A DNA stretch of 64,000 nt, from the NCBI GenBank assembly GCA_030549495.1, contig JAUIRK010001052.1, positions 806,001 through 870,000 of the forward strand, written 5' to 3'. A program made the translations under genes and the position numbers. Shown piece after piece: positions 1-17,900 of this stretch. Source of the stretch: Nectonema munidae (lineage: Eukaryota > Nematomorpha > Nectonematoida > Nectonematidae). The notes under the pieces are model-generated. The model did no database searches, had not been told where the DNA came from, and was given only the letters and a program-made list of their open reading frames with translations. Each line of letters opens with the position of its first letter. Position 1 is the first letter of the stretch.

Positions 1-999
1 TTTTAGCTAAAAATTCGTTATCGGCTCGTAGTCTCTACGTCATATTATAATTTACAATATGTAATTTTAGTATTCATTCTATGATGATCCTTTCTTGGTA
101 GCTCTTTTTTCATTAGAAATTTATATTATTCAATGTGTGTTCGAAATTTTTTTTATAAGGATAAAATTACTTTTTTCCTCTCTCAAAGCATTCTGATTAA
201 AGAATCTTCTTGATGATCTTAGACTTTTTTATCAGTATCGTGTATTTTATTATCAGGCCTGAATATTTTTCAACCAATCTTATTTCAAAGGATTTTTTTC
301 TAATGAATCATTCGTGATGTTGATTGTTCAATTACAAAAAGTTGTCAACGTTCTTCATCTAAAAAAGACACAAAAGGAAAAAGATGGACAAATTCAATTT
401 AAATTAAAAATATCTTGATAGTGACTAAATTCTCACATATTGGCATCTGTGCCATTTTTGATAAATCTGACCTATTCTAAATTTTCAGATTTCCTACCCA
501 TCTTAGCTAAATGTTAACTGTAATCCTAGATGATAAGCTATACATTTAAATATTTTTTATTTGTAAAAGTGGAACTTCTTTTTCACAGTCAAAATCTTTT
601 TTGAAGCACCTAATTAAACCACTTCCTAGTTCATTAGAACTTGGTAGATCTTCCATTTAGTTAAGATACATATTTTTTTAAATAATTTGTTTTGATCCTT
701 TTCAATTAGTTATCAACTTGCTTCCTTCTCTCATACTAATCTTCAAAAGATTTTATAATACGTTTTGTTTTTTTTAATAAATATTTCATACTCAAGATTA
801 TTGTAGAAAGTATTATAAGCCAAAATATACAAAAAAAAAGTATATTTTTACTATATAAATATGCAGCCATTTTTTGAAAATTTTTTACAGAACTGTTTTT
901 CAGGCATACATTACTAATTCAATTGCCACTTCGAGATATTTTTTAACCGTATTATCCAAAATCCAGTACAGAAATAAAATAAGCATAGTCGATTTGGTA
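1..999. other. intergenic, no gene seen
   Basis: AT-rich sequence with no reading frame that resembles a known protein. I see nothing beyond homopolymer-rich stretches. The start of the ~150-bp repeat array further right is indistinct and may extend back into this part. Confidence 0.5.
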
Positions 1000-2005
1000 T
1001 AAAACAGATATTTTATTTTTTTGAAAATATTTTTGAAGACAGTATCTAGAAGTAAACCGCAAATCTGATTCAAGCTTTCAGATATTTTAAAATCATAAAT
1101 GCCAAACCTGAGTCCAAAAATGAAACCAGCATCTTCCATTTGGCATAAAAACACATATTTTATTTAATCAAAAATATTTCTGCAGACATTAGACGTAAAT
1201 CGAAAATTTGTTTGACACTTTCAGACATTTAAAAACTCTAAATGTAAAAAATGATTTCAGAGATAAAAATTATGATGGTCGAATTGGTATAAAAACATAT
1301 ATTTCATGTAAAATTAGAGAGAATCTTTTGGGATATAGTTTTCAGACATAAACCGCAAATTTGATTGACACTAGCAGTAAAACCTCTAAATGCGAAAACT
1401 GTGTTCAGAAATGAAATCATCATGATCTATTTGCTATAAAAACAAATTTTAGAACTAAACGCAAATTTAATTGATACTTATATGTATTTTCAAATTCAAA
1501 CTGCAAAAATTGAGTCCATAAATGAAAATGGTTGATTTGGTATAAAAACATATATTTAATTGTAAAATTTGAATGAATGTTTTTGGAGACAATTTTTAGA
1601 AGTAAACCGCAAATTTGATTAACACTTATAGGTATTCTCACATCCTAAATGTAAAAAATGAGTTCAGAAATGAAAACAACATGGCCGATTTAGTATAACA
1701 CATATATTTTATGTAAAATGTGAAGGAATGTTTTTGGAGAAAATTTTCAGAAGTAAACCGCAAATTTGATTAATACTTATAGGTATTTTAAAATCCTAAA
1801 TGTAAAAAATGAGTCCAGAAATGAAAACAGCATGACCGATTTAGTATAAAAACATATATTTTATGTAAAATTTGAAGGTATATTTTATTAGATATATTTT
1901 TGATCAATCAAAATTTTGATTGACATTTTCTAAAAATTAGCCATGATTATTATTGAAAAAATTAAATATATAAAGTGTTATGCGTTCCAAACTGTATATA
2001 ATTAT
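1000..2005. repeat. degenerate ~150-bp tandem repeat array with unique tail
   Basis: The motif AAACCGCAAATTTGATT and its variants recur at about 1053, 1195, 1350, 1456, 1603 and 1753, so the unit is roughly 145-155 bp with one shortened unit. Each unit also carries a version of GGTATAAAAACATATATTT and a 'GAGTCCAGAAATGAAA' block. The array ends in a non-repeated tail (about 1870-2005) that recurs at the end of the related array at 53220-53830. An array of units plus a shared end suggests one mobile family rather than an isolated satellite. Minisatellite-bearing non-autonomous DNA elements, for example Helitron-derived ones, have this layout, but I see no decisive end structure. Confidence 0.7.
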
Positions 2006-4324
2006 AAGACTCTTTAATTATGATTTACAAAAAAATGATTTTTTTTCTGGCATGAAGTTTTTAAACTGTTTTTGCCTAACTTTGAGGTGGTGATTTCAAA
2101 GCTGTTCACAGATTTGCTTCATCATATATAACGTTTATTCTATCCATATTTGAATTTATCTACAGATTGTGGTATTTGATCTAGATAAGATAGTTATTTT
2201 TAACTTATAATAATTTTCTTACTTTTTCAGATTAAAACTGTTAATCTAACAATGACTTCAACATCTCGTAGAAGAAAGTGCTTGAAAGAACCAGATATGT
2301 TCTATTACATTTGCCTATGGTTCGGAGAGAAAGGACAAATCTTTTAGATAAGTGCTACGCCTGCCTTGCCAATACTAATGTTTTGAATGAGAAAAAGAAA
2401 TATATGCAATAATAATAAAGACGACGAAACTTTATTCAATGGGATATCTGAGCCCTTTTCAAAGAATATCAAGTGTAAAGTGTGGAAAGAAGACTGAAGG
2501 GTTACTAACCGAAGAGAAGTTCCAGGATTGAGATAATATCATACAAACATAATATGCATACAAACAACTATACACGTATCATGGGAGAAAGTATTCATCA
2601 CACTTGCCATTAAACTTGAAGAGAAGCCAGACAAGTTAGATTGAAATATAGCAGGTTTTGAATTAACACATCACATTTGGACGTTTCAACATTTGTTCAT
2701 TTTTTCCTTTTTACTGCGTTCAACTCATTCATTCTCTCAAAACAAGTATTCTCCTAAGACTTTAATCACTGTATGCATTTCCTTCGATGCTAAGGAATTG
2801 AGTGGGGTAATCCGTTAGGTTCAATGACAATTCAGGCTAGCTAGATGTTTTCAAATTTAAGCATAATAACTCGTACTATTTATTCTCAAGCTTTCAAATT
2901 TTTATAAACTACAACTTCACAAAATAAATGAAGCCGCTATAAACTAGTAAGTCAATATCACTTTAGTATCATAAAAGTTGGCCTTAAAATGTGGTTTTTT
3001 TATGTGTATTATTTGTGGCTGTCAACTGTCAGGTCGTCCTTTGACTCCTAGGGACTGTCTTGACCGCGGACTGTCAAATATCAACGAGTGTCAATTTTTT
3101 GTTTTTTAAAATTTTTTTAAATTTTATCAAATTTTTATTCTAAATAATTATCGAATTGCATATAACTTGTTTTTTTATTCTTTTGTATATAAATTTAATA
3201 ATTTTAAACTTATATGCATAGAAACCTATTATTCACAAGATATCAATGCGACGCGCCTATGACTCGAGGAAAATCTTTATCTTAACATAAATACTTATCT
3301 ATTTTGTTATAAGATTAACTTTACAATTCATGACGGTGCTCGGTAAAAATGCCCCCTGTAAAAATGCCCCCAGTGAAAATGCCCCAATCTCCAAATAGAT
3401 CAAAATGCCCCTAACTTGCTAATAGGTCGAATTGCCCCTATTGTTTTTTGAGGATATTTAAAAAACTTTTTTGAGTTAAAGTTACAGTGATCTTTAAGTC
3501 AATTATTTTATTTGTTCTTACCCTGCGAGCAAAATTTTATATTTTTCTCAAAGTTAAACACATCTTTTATATATTCGCAATTTGATCACTAAGTTACGCA
3601 GGTATTGCAAAAAACTGTGAATAACAAAATATAATAACATGAAAAAGTTAGAAACTCTTCTTTACACTCTATATTGAGTGTTCTCCAAGTTGATAGATAA
3701 CCATTTTTCCTTATTAAACAAGTAAAAATTCATCATTTATTTGATTTGTTTATCAAAATATTATAATTTAAAGAAAAATGTTTGAATTTCATTTTCAAAT
3801 TAAAGAAAATAAATAAATACATTTTCCTCCTAATTATATTTAATTAAAAAGTCTGAATATAGTTAATTTTAACTACCATTATACAGTATTCTTATATCAA
3901 AACTGTGAAATTAAGGAAGCTTGAACTTTTAATTAAAAAATTTAACGGGTTTATATTTTTAAAAGAAAAGATTTGAGAAATATGGTAGATAAGTGAAAAG
4001 TTTCAATACACAAACATTAAATTATCTATTTAACTTATTTTATCAAATTCATTGCTGCTTTTTTGTTAACTACATTTACGTATAGAATTAAAAATTTTTG
4101 ATTTATAATGTCCTGTCAAAATTAGTTGGTAAAATTCATGAATAGATCTTGTAGGGAGAATTATACATATTACCCTGCAATTTTTGAATGAAGGACACTT
4201 GACAAAGAACATTGAAATATTATGCATTGAATTTGCCTCAAGCCAAATAATGCAAGATTTTAGTGCGTGAAATAAACTACCATTATGCAAAAATTTGTTA
4301 ACCTACTTTGTTTTAATTACGCAG
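2006..4324. other. intergenic; repeat debris, upstream region of the M13 gene
   Basis: No intact gene. At about 2252-2350 a short + strand frame starts MTSTSRRRKCLKEPDMFYYIC and then breaks; it looks like the N-terminus of a decayed cysteine-containing repeat protein, identity unknown. At about 3340-3435 there are several spaced copies of AAAATGCCCC, and reverse or variant forms of the same words occur near 58240-58310. The final 19 nt end in a pyrimidine-rich tract and CAG, a good splice acceptor for the next exon. Confidence 0.4.
4315..4324 (+). promoter_or_regulatory. splice acceptor just before the M13 start codon
   Basis: A T-rich tract is followed by ACGCAG ending at 4324, then AAAC and the ATG at 4329. 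The acceptor fits the consensus well. It implies either an intron in the 5' untranslated region or a trans-spliced leader. I could not identify an upstream exon. Confidence 0.45.
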
Positions 4325-4328
4325 AAAC

Positions 4329-6443
4329 ATGATACTTCTTTCCACTTTGATCTTCTTTCTTTCTATATATTTACGTAAATTTGCTAATTTTGGTATTGGA
4401 TGTTTAATGGAAAAAGAATGCAAGAGTGTTTCTGATAGTATACTGATGTACATGAACCAAGACGCAAATCCGTGTGAAGACTTTGCTGAATTTGCCTGCG
4501 GCGGTTTCAAAAAAGATTTCAAGAGTACAGAAAATTTTAATCAAATTAAAATTGCGAAAAATAATGTTTATAAGAGAATCGAAAGACTCCTAACGGATGA
4601 AAAAGTTGATAAACTGTTTGCGAAGTCTTTAGAAAAAATTGATCTAGACAAGGAAGCAAAGTTGTTTTACAGGCTCTGTGTTGATGTAAGGAGCGGAAAA
4701 AGGAGTTTTGGAATTAGCCCTTTGCGGCAATTTCTAGAAAAGAACAATTTACAATTTGTGTTCAAAGGTTACAATGATTTCAATAGAATTGCTGAAATGG
4801 AAGGTATCGAAATTTATTTGACAATTTCAGAACTTATCAAAAGTAATCCTTTTTTTTCGATAAATATTAATCCTAACTTGAACGATCCTACAAAGTACAT
4901 TCCCTACCTCGATAAAGTAAAGTCCAAGTTTGCCATCTTAGTGTTGCAAACAAAAAAACGCAAAAAGGTGAGAAAACTTTTATTTGATTATCATGTATTC
5001 CTATTATCAACAATTTATCCTAGAGTAAGTAAAGATAAGGTTAGGGAATCTGTGGATGAAATTTATAGATTTTATGATTCAAATTTTAATGTAGAAGAGC
5101 GCATAATCATTGACAACAAAGAAGTGTCTTTATTTGAGCTACAAGAAGAGAATGCCTTTATTGACTGGAAAAAATTGTTTAATGAGTTGGATTTAGGAAG
5201 TAAGAACGAAAGTGCGTATATCATAAAAAGTAGTGCCTACTTCCAAAGTGTGAGAGCAGCATTCGAAAGTATGCAAACAAAAAGTAATCATTTGCTAAAG
5301 AATATAATTGTGCTGAGCATCATTCACAATAATGTTAAACATTTGGATAAAAGTATATACATGCTTTATGATAAGATTCTGAATATGTTTAACAAGAAAC
5401 ATGATGAATATATTAAAGAGAGGTGTGTGCAGTTGGCTAAAAGTTTGTATGCTGAAACGATAGAAAAGTTATATATATGGGACAAACACAATGGCAATAG
5501 GCCTGTCAGTGATATTCGGAAAATTGTTGGAGACGTGCATGAAGAAGGATTGAAGTCTTTAAAACGTGTTAAATGGCTGAGTAATGATGTTAAAGAGATA
5601 GCAATAGCGAAGTTTAAGCGAATAAACTACAGAATTAGATTTCCAACTTATCTTGTCGAGAATCAAAACTTCAACGTAAGTAACAACATTAAAGGAAATC
5701 TAAGAAATATTTCATTTTTACACTTATTGTTAAATAGACAAATCACAACGAGTAAAGAAGAGCTATTAAAAAGTGAAAAAATTGTGAAGGAGGAAGACTG
5801 GGAAAACAGTGTTTTGGATGTGAATGGAAAATATTCACAAGTAAAAAACAGTGTAGAAATTCTAGAAGGTCTTCTGGTTCCTCCTATCTACGATGAAGAG
5901 TATTTCGTTTCAATGAAGTATGCAAAGATTGGCAGCATTATTGGCCACGAAATAGAACACTCTATAGATCATTTGGGTAGGCAATTTAATAAAGATGGAA
6001 AACGCTTAATGTGGTGGGATGAAAAGAGTTTACTGAACTACTATAAAGAATGCATCTGCATGACGAACCAATACAACTCCTACGATATTGACGGCAAGAA
6101 ATTCATAGACGAAAACATAGCAGACAACGCAGGGCTTGTTATTTCCTACAAAGCATTTAAAGGACGCCAGAGAAAAGATGAAATGTGCGATGATGAGAAG
6201 AGTGAAAAGAGACGAACTCAAGACGAATGCAAAATGCCATATAACCATGATCAACTCTTCTTTATCTATTACGCTCAGATATTTTGTGAAGTGTCTGCAT
6301 CTAAGCAAAAAAGTAGAAATTACGTTCCAGGAGATGTCAGGATTAGAGGCACTCTTTCTAACTTTGAAAGTTTTTCACTTGCCTTCAATTGTAGTGCAAA
6401 CTCCAAAATGAATCCACCACACAAGTGCGTTCCCTTTTATTAA
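4329..6443 (+). CDS. M13 family zinc metallopeptidase, neprilysin/ECE-like
   Basis: A 704-residue open frame, close to the usual M13 length of 670-780. Residues 1-15 are hydrophobic and could be a signal peptide or short anchor. Residues 31-62 match the M13 N-terminal signature with the PCEDF and ACGGF words. The C-terminal catalytic domain covers about 497-703: HEIEH at 540-544 gives two zinc ligands and the catalytic Glu541, and ENIAD at 595-599 gives the third zinc ligand and Asp599. Arg671 matches neprilysin Arg717. The protein ends NPPHKC followed by four residues, as family members do. Two departures: the substrate-binding Asn-Ala is Asn499-Gly500, and the position of neprilysin His711 is Tyr665. 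It is probably an extracellular or ectodomain peptidase acting on peptides, possibly with altered activity. The whole coding region is one exon, unlike most animal neprilysins, so it may derive from a retrocopy or a lineage-specific expansion. The start is the first ATG after the splice acceptor. Confidence 0.95.
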   Translation: MILLSTLIFFLSIYLRKFANFGIGCLMEKECKSVSDSILMYMNQDANPCEDFAEFACGGFKKDFKSTENFNQIKIAKNNVYKRIERLLTDEKVDKLFAKSLEKIDLDKEAKLFYRLCVDVRSGKRSFGISPLRQFLEKNNLQFVFKGYNDFNRIAEMEGIEIYLTISELIKSNPFFSININPNLNDPTKYIPYLDKVKSKFAILVLQTKKRKKVRKLLFDYHVFLLSTIYPRVSKDKVRESVDEIYRFYDSNFNVEERIIIDNKEVSLFELQEENAFIDWKKLFNELDLGSKNESAYIIKSSAYFQSVRAAFESMQTKSNHLLKNIIVLSIIHNNVKHLDKSIYMLYDKILNMFNKKHDEYIKERCVQLAKSLYAETIEKLYIWDKHNGNRPVSDIRKIVGDVHEEGLKSLKRVKWLSNDVKEIAIAKFKRINYRIRFPTYLVENQNFNVSNNIKGNLRNISFLHLLLNRQITTSKEELLKSEKIVKEEDWENSVLDVNGKYSQVKNSVEILEGLLVPPIYDEEYFVSMKYAKIGSIIGHEIEHSIDHLGRQFNKDGKRLMWWDEKSLLNYYKECICMTNQYNSYDIDGKKFIDENIADNAGLVISYKAFKGRQRKDEMCDDEKSEKRRTQDECKMPYNHDQLFFIYYAQIFCEVSASKQKSRNYVPGDVRIRGTLSNFESFSLAFNCSANSKMNPPHKCVPFY

Positions 6444-6579
6444 GCGCTCAAATGCCATCAACGAACTTTCACTCAGCTATCTCGTTGATATTCTTACTTT
6501 CAACTCTATAAATGATTCAAGAAATTTAACTTTTATCACTTCACTTTAAAGAGAAATGCCTGCAAAGTATTTATGTATA

Positions 6580-6585
6580 ATTAAA
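6580..6585 (+). terminator. possible poly(A) signal ATTAAA
   Basis: ATTAAA lies 137 bp after the M13 stop codon. It is the commonest variant of AATAAA, and no canonical AATAAA precedes it. In AT-rich DNA this could be chance. Confidence 0.3.
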
Positions 6586-8373
6586 ACTTTTCAAAGTTAT
6601 AAACCATAATTGTTGCAACATTGAAAAAATTTTTTTTCTTGGAAATTTTGCATATGTCGTTCTTAGACATTATGTTAGCAAATAATTGGGTGAGAGTTAA
6701 AAAAACAAAAAAAAGTTTTTTTCGTTTTTTAGGTCACTCTAATGAGCATAATTGGATAATCTGTGTTGATTTTAAAGTTGTTAACTACGAATAGGACACA
6801 AATCAGGCTATACTAAATACCCATTTTTCTTTTGGATGTGGGATAGTAGACATCGAGTTTATTAATTACATTAAAAAAATGGTACTGGTTGAGATCAGAT
6901 GTAACAAGATGTAAATGTAATTGAACCAGTTGGCATAGATAAAATTGTTTTTCTTCCTTATCAAGTACGATTGATTAATCAATTTGTAAAAGTTCTTGAG
7001 AAGAATAGAGACTGTTTGAAATATATATGTCAGGTTTTCCAAATTTTACGATTATTAAACTCAAACCAATTAGTATAATTCTGAAAGATACCAATTTTTT
7101 TAAAACAATGGCGAAAATTAAAGCTTCAACTTCGATGACTTTTTCAGATATCGTGAAAAATTACCTATCTAATATCAAAAATTAAAAACAATAAAAGTGT
7201 TGGTGAAAATTTGATTTAAACGTATCGTGACTTCGGTGCAAAAATATACAAAACATTTTTTGAATTATTATTTGGATCACTTCACTGATAACCTTCGAGA
7301 CGTTAGCAATGAACAAGACGAACATTTCTAACAGTATATCAGAGAAATGGAAACCCGTTATCAAGGAACTATTGTTCGTCTTTAAAACGAGGTATTCCTA
7401 ATACCAAGCTGAATTCAAGATGTACAAAAAACTTAAATTTATTTCTTATAACTTTTTTGACCTTTGAAATATAGGTTTTTTTATTAAAAAAATTTCATGG
7501 TTATTTTTAAATATTTGCATTTTTTATGAATAAACTAATAATAATTTAATCACGTTTAGACAAAAAAAAACTAGATCTGATAAAGAAATGTATATTTAAC
7601 AAAAAATGGAATCGATAAGGCTGTTATAAAGGACGGAAAGGAGGCACCGCTTCAACTTTGCGCCGACTACGACCTCCGTGACCTCTTCAACATGTATAAA
7701 CTGCTGGGCTTTTCTTCAAAAGATAGAAGTAACAGCCTCTGATCTCATGCCAAGTACCGATGTTCTCCAGACCATTTACTGGGTTGACCGATCCTGGAAT
7801 TGGTGATAATCCACCCTTCGCTAGAGCTACTGATCAGGATTAGGCTTCAACTGTTGATGATTTTCATCGTTGGCTTGAATCCAACCGATAGGATGGTGAA
7901 GTCAGAGAAGAAGAAGATACATATTTCCTTGCAAAAACGAACAACACAATTTTTTTATTTTATTGAATTTTTTTTATATAAATTAAATTTTTAGGTTATT
8001 TTATTAGGGCTTTCCCAGCAGACTTTTTTCTGAGCGAGATTTTTAGGGGTGTCAAACACAAATTATGCATTTTTATTTTTTTTATAAGAAATCAATCCTT
8101 TTTAGTTTTTTTGCGCTGAAATTTCGTATCTTTTTGGAGTTATAATTTATGAAATGTCTGGTTTATATGCCATGCCGCTTGAACATTGACTAGAAATGTC
8201 AATTGTTGTTCTGTCAGTCTTTTTATACGAGAAATTTTTGTAGCCTGTAAAACAAAAATAACTCTTCAAAATAGGTGTAACAAAATTCTGTGCAAAAAAT
8301 ATAATAAAAGATAAAATGAAAGCGCGGGTCGCATATGTACTTAATAAGGACCACATGCGAAGCACAGGCCTGC
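6586..8373. other. intergenic; one GC-richer coding-like fossil, hAT-like end
   Basis: No intact gene. A patch at about 7620-7920 is clearly richer in G and C than its surroundings and reads as broken coding sequence on the + strand (for example APLQLCADYDLRDLF near 7645). I do not recognise its family. At about 8046 the words GGGGTGTCAAACAC resemble the ends of hAT elements, but no partner end was found. Confidence 0.35.
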
Positions 8374-8511
8374 TTAACCCATTAAGTCCCAATGTTCCCA
8401 TTTGGGAACATAAGTAATTTCATCTTCGTGTGCTTTTTTCAATGACTTTGAATATAAATCGTCTGCGTTTTTTTAAATATCGTCTGATTTCTATGGTACT
8501 TAATGGGTTAA
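8374..8511. mobile_element. TTAA-flanked MITE, 138 bp, piggyBac-like
   Basis: The ends are TTAACCCATTAAGTCCCA and, reading inward from the right, TTAACCCATTAAGTACCA: an inverted repeat of about 18 bp bounded by TTAA, the piggyBac target. The inside holds CCCATTTGGGAACA next to the left end, very close to the same region of the piggyBac at 38872, plus two copies of ATCGTCTG. Confidence 0.8.
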
Positions 8512-14288
<5,777 letters not shown>

Positions 14289-14418
14289 TGAACCCATTGA
14301 CGACCAGAATTTTGAAGAATAATCTGCTTTCTTTTCCAATCAAATTTCATATATTATTAAAAGCTGAGGATTTTCATTTCTTGAAGTACTGTTGTCACAC
14401 TTGGCCTAAAAGAGTTAA
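14289..14418. mobile_element. degenerate TTAA-type MITE, 130 bp
   Basis: The left end (TGAACCCATTGACGACCAG) and the right end (TTGGCCTAAAAGAGTTAA) are imperfect inverted repeats. The body, including GATTTTCATTTCTTG near the right end, matches the copy at 34409-34538. The left TTAA has changed to TGAA, so this is an old copy. Confidence 0.65.
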
Positions 14419-14712
14419 ACGGTGATGCATTTATCCCGCTAAATTCTTTGAAAAGTATGCTGATTTGAGTATCCATGGTTGTTAGCTACCTAACCCGAAA
14501 AGACGTTGCAAGGGGGTTCCTGGATGCAGGTCCAACTCCTCTGAAATAATCCTTCGGCCCGCCTTTGAGACTTGATTAATAAACTGAATTTTTGTATTTT
14601 TTAATAATAATTTTTATAATATTAAAAGAGAGTGGCCCAAGGAAATTTTTTTTATAAACTAATGAAAGGAATGGGAGTAAAGTTGGTTAGATACTGGGCT
14701 TCGACAACTCAA

Positions 14713-14885
14713 GGTTACACATAGTAACAGGCCAAACGACTAATTTATAAAGCATGCTACGGAAACACGTGTATCTTAAAATCCCCACAAAAGTATCCAA
14801 TATTACGAGATTTCTGCAAAATACAAATCTCAGACAATAATGCTGTTCACTTTTGGTTTCTTTCAAATATTAAACATTGCATGAC
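14713..14885 (+). repeat. dispersed repeat, copy 1 of an inverted pair
   Basis: The stretch from ACATAGTAACAGGCC to about TTAAACATTGCATGA recurs in reverse orientation at 20888-21076 with high similarity. It holds CACGTGTATCTTAAAAT and ATTACGAGATTTCTGCA. The two copies lie about 6 kb apart. No terminal inverted repeat or target duplication is clear. Confidence 0.75.
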
Positions 14886-14887
14886 AA

Positions 14888-14975
14888 CTTTGCTCATAGT
14901 TCGATACAAGCGACGCAATTGTGCCTTCTCGTTGAAAACACTCCACGGTACCTTTACCTTAATAATAATCGATCA
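14888..14975 (+). repeat. SINE body fragment (tRNA-SINE family)
   Basis: CATAGTTCGATACAA, GCAATTGTG and CTTCTCG, then CACGGTACCTTTACC, follow the same order as in the minus-strand SINE at 35640-35800. The tRNA-like head is absent, so this is a truncated copy abutting the dispersed repeat on its left. Confidence 0.6.
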
Positions 14976-17900
14976 AATTATATTATAAGTATCAATCATG
15001 ATTCAAAAACAGCTCATTGCAGCCCGGTCGCCATACTCCAATTACAGAGGAGGGCAAAAGTGAACCAATGGGAGTGGCAATACTTATTTTAATTGAGCCG
15101 GGACTATAAGCTAGAGGAGGTTTCATCGCTTTTATTGATTCAGGTTTCTAAGCTTTATTAGGCGTAATTTAACAGAATCAGTAATTAATAGCGTATGACG
15201 AATAAAAATCCTCAGAGATGTTCTATGATAGCATAATTTTTATCCTAACTCTCTACATTAATTGCTTAATTATAAAGATAATTTAATTGTAAAATTGAGA
15301 TATAACCTTGCAATAATTAAAGGTATAATAAAGCATAGCATGGCTTATCTTCTTGACTCAGACAACGTTTCTAGCATGCTTTTTTGAGGGAAAGTAGAAA
15401 TCACAAGTATGCTTATCCTTGACCTCTTGAAATGATGTACACAAAATTTCCTATAAATCGAATAAATTAAATAGGAAAAAATCATCGGCACCAAGATTTT
15501 GTAGTTTCAGAAGAGTTACTATCACGTTTAGATGCCTGGCAGAACTTATTCTTGAAATGAATGAAACGTTTACGTGCCTATTATTATTATTGAATTATAG
15601 TATTGCTGCATTTCTCAAATTGATCCTAATTTTTATCAATATGTAATCTAAAATTTTATCAATCCTATACCTTTAGTTTACCAAAAAATTAGTGCAGCAA
15701 TCTCAACCTATCCCGATAACATTTAAAAACATTTCTACGAATTTGTTTATTTGCTTGAGATTCACACAAAGTTGAAAGGATTATAACTTTAAATATATTA
15801 AAATTTTAATATAATGTGAAACCAATGTATAGGATAAAATAAGTTTATTTGAATTAATTTCATTGAGAAATAAAAAACAACAAAAACAAATTGTTAAATA
15901 TAAAAAATATTTTTTAGAAATTTAATGCTATAAATGAAAGAGCTTTAAAGTGAAGTTGATCCACGGGGATGAAGTATCTTCTGAAGAAAATCAGAGCTTT
16001 CTTACAAACACACGAAAAAGAAAAAAATATATATCGATAGCTTGGCAAAGCTTCGAAGACATTTTCTATGCTGAAGAAGTGAGAGCCTACTATATATATC
16101 TTTTTGTAAAAAACTTTGAGCGCTTATAACTTTTTTTCGAAGAAATGTGAACTGACCAAACTTTGCATAGCTGTTAGGATATAAAAATAGAACTTTATAT
16201 CAAACTTTCAAAAAAAAAATATAATATGTGAAACTAAATGTAAAAACAGAATAAATAAAAATGTAGCATAACGATAAGTAAGTTTTAAATCACAATTATA
16301 AATTATATTTGTCAAATCTCATAAATGTTAATGTTCTTTGCAATTCGGGTAGAAGAAAAAAAAAGACACTTTGAAGCAATGCATCACTTTGAGGAGCACT
16401 GACGCATTTTTTAAAAGTATAAATAATAGTTTTGTAAATATTTTATTTTTCTTTTAATAATAGAGTCTGTCTATGTGATTCCTACAAAAAGGTTTGGACA
16501 TTCTTCCCTAATGAAGCAGATTTTATATTTTATATTCATCTTTTGAAAATTTGCTATGGTGTGACAAGCATAAGATCTATTGAAACACATCTCAAAATAT
16601 AAAGTCTGTTTTCAGAAAAGAAGAAAATTCTGATTATTATCTTCGTAGACGTATTCTTCAAATACTGGACAGACTAGATTCCAACTTCATAAGGCTACTG
16701 AGAAAAACAAATCCTCATTCCACATATTAACTAAATTATTAAATCCTCTTTTCCAAATATCCATTATTAATAAGCTCCCTTTATTTTAATTATAGTTTTT
16801 GACTTGTTAATTAAATTTTTATCAAAAAAGTAAGTATTTCTGAATAAACTAAGGTCCTTGATCCGGGCATCCTTGGTTCCATTCCCGATCGTTACTTCCC
16901 TACCATCTGTCCAGTAATGGAAGAATACTCTTTTCTTGAATGCGATTCAAGAAACTAAAAATTGAACATTTTGGGAAGCCAGTAGTGATTTTTTCATTCG
17001 AAAAAGGTTGAATCTCTATTGTTATTAAAATTCTATACACTTGACGATAAAAAAGATGTTGAAAATGTTTAACTCTATAATTATAGAAAATATTTAGCAA
17101 AATAACTTAAAAATCAAACGAGTTATTATTTCTATTTTTTAACGATGCCGCCTTTTCTTCATCATTTATGTAATTAATCGCGTAATTTGTTTATTATTAC
17201 TTAAAATTAAAAAATGGAATCAGTAAGGGTGGTAATTTTTATTACAAAATTTACAAAGACCAACATTTACTGAAAAAATTTGCTTCATAAGAAATTAAGG
17301 ATTAAAAGCTTATTTAAGATAAAAAATCAATAATAAAGTTTTGCTGGTATATTTTTATTAATTTTATTATAAAATTTTAGAGAAGTATATGCTTGGAATT
17401 TACCTTGAAGTAAATTTGTTTTTAAAAAGTCTCCATTTTTTCTGGTATTTCTTAAAATGTCGCGTATTTGTTAGGATAAAATATAGTCAACTTAATTTTA
17501 CCAGCATATTAATTAATATATGTGATGGCAGAATATCTATATTTAAATGCGCTTCTCCTGCCTTTAAATGATTTCATTTTTGTCCTTGGAAAACGATAAA
17601 ACCGTATAGATCATTTTAGTTGACTTTACTACGCTTTCAAAATAAATAGACTAAAAGTAGTATATTTGATGATTTTGTTAAAAAATGGGGTTTCAAGCAG
17701 AAAGTTGTCCATAACGTTGTAAAACAAAAACAATTTTGCACCTTAAAACTTTAAATTTTCAACACGAAATCTGCAAAAAAAATTCATAATTTGTTTTTTA
17801 AATAAATAAACGTGATAAATTTTTCCTATAAAATTTTGAAAATTTATTGGAATAAAATTTTTTTAAAATATATAATAATATTTCACATAAACATTTTGCT

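Noticed and set aside
6030-6411. Frames of about 91 codons on both strands within the M13 gene
   Set aside because: Shadows of the 704-residue gene in other frames.
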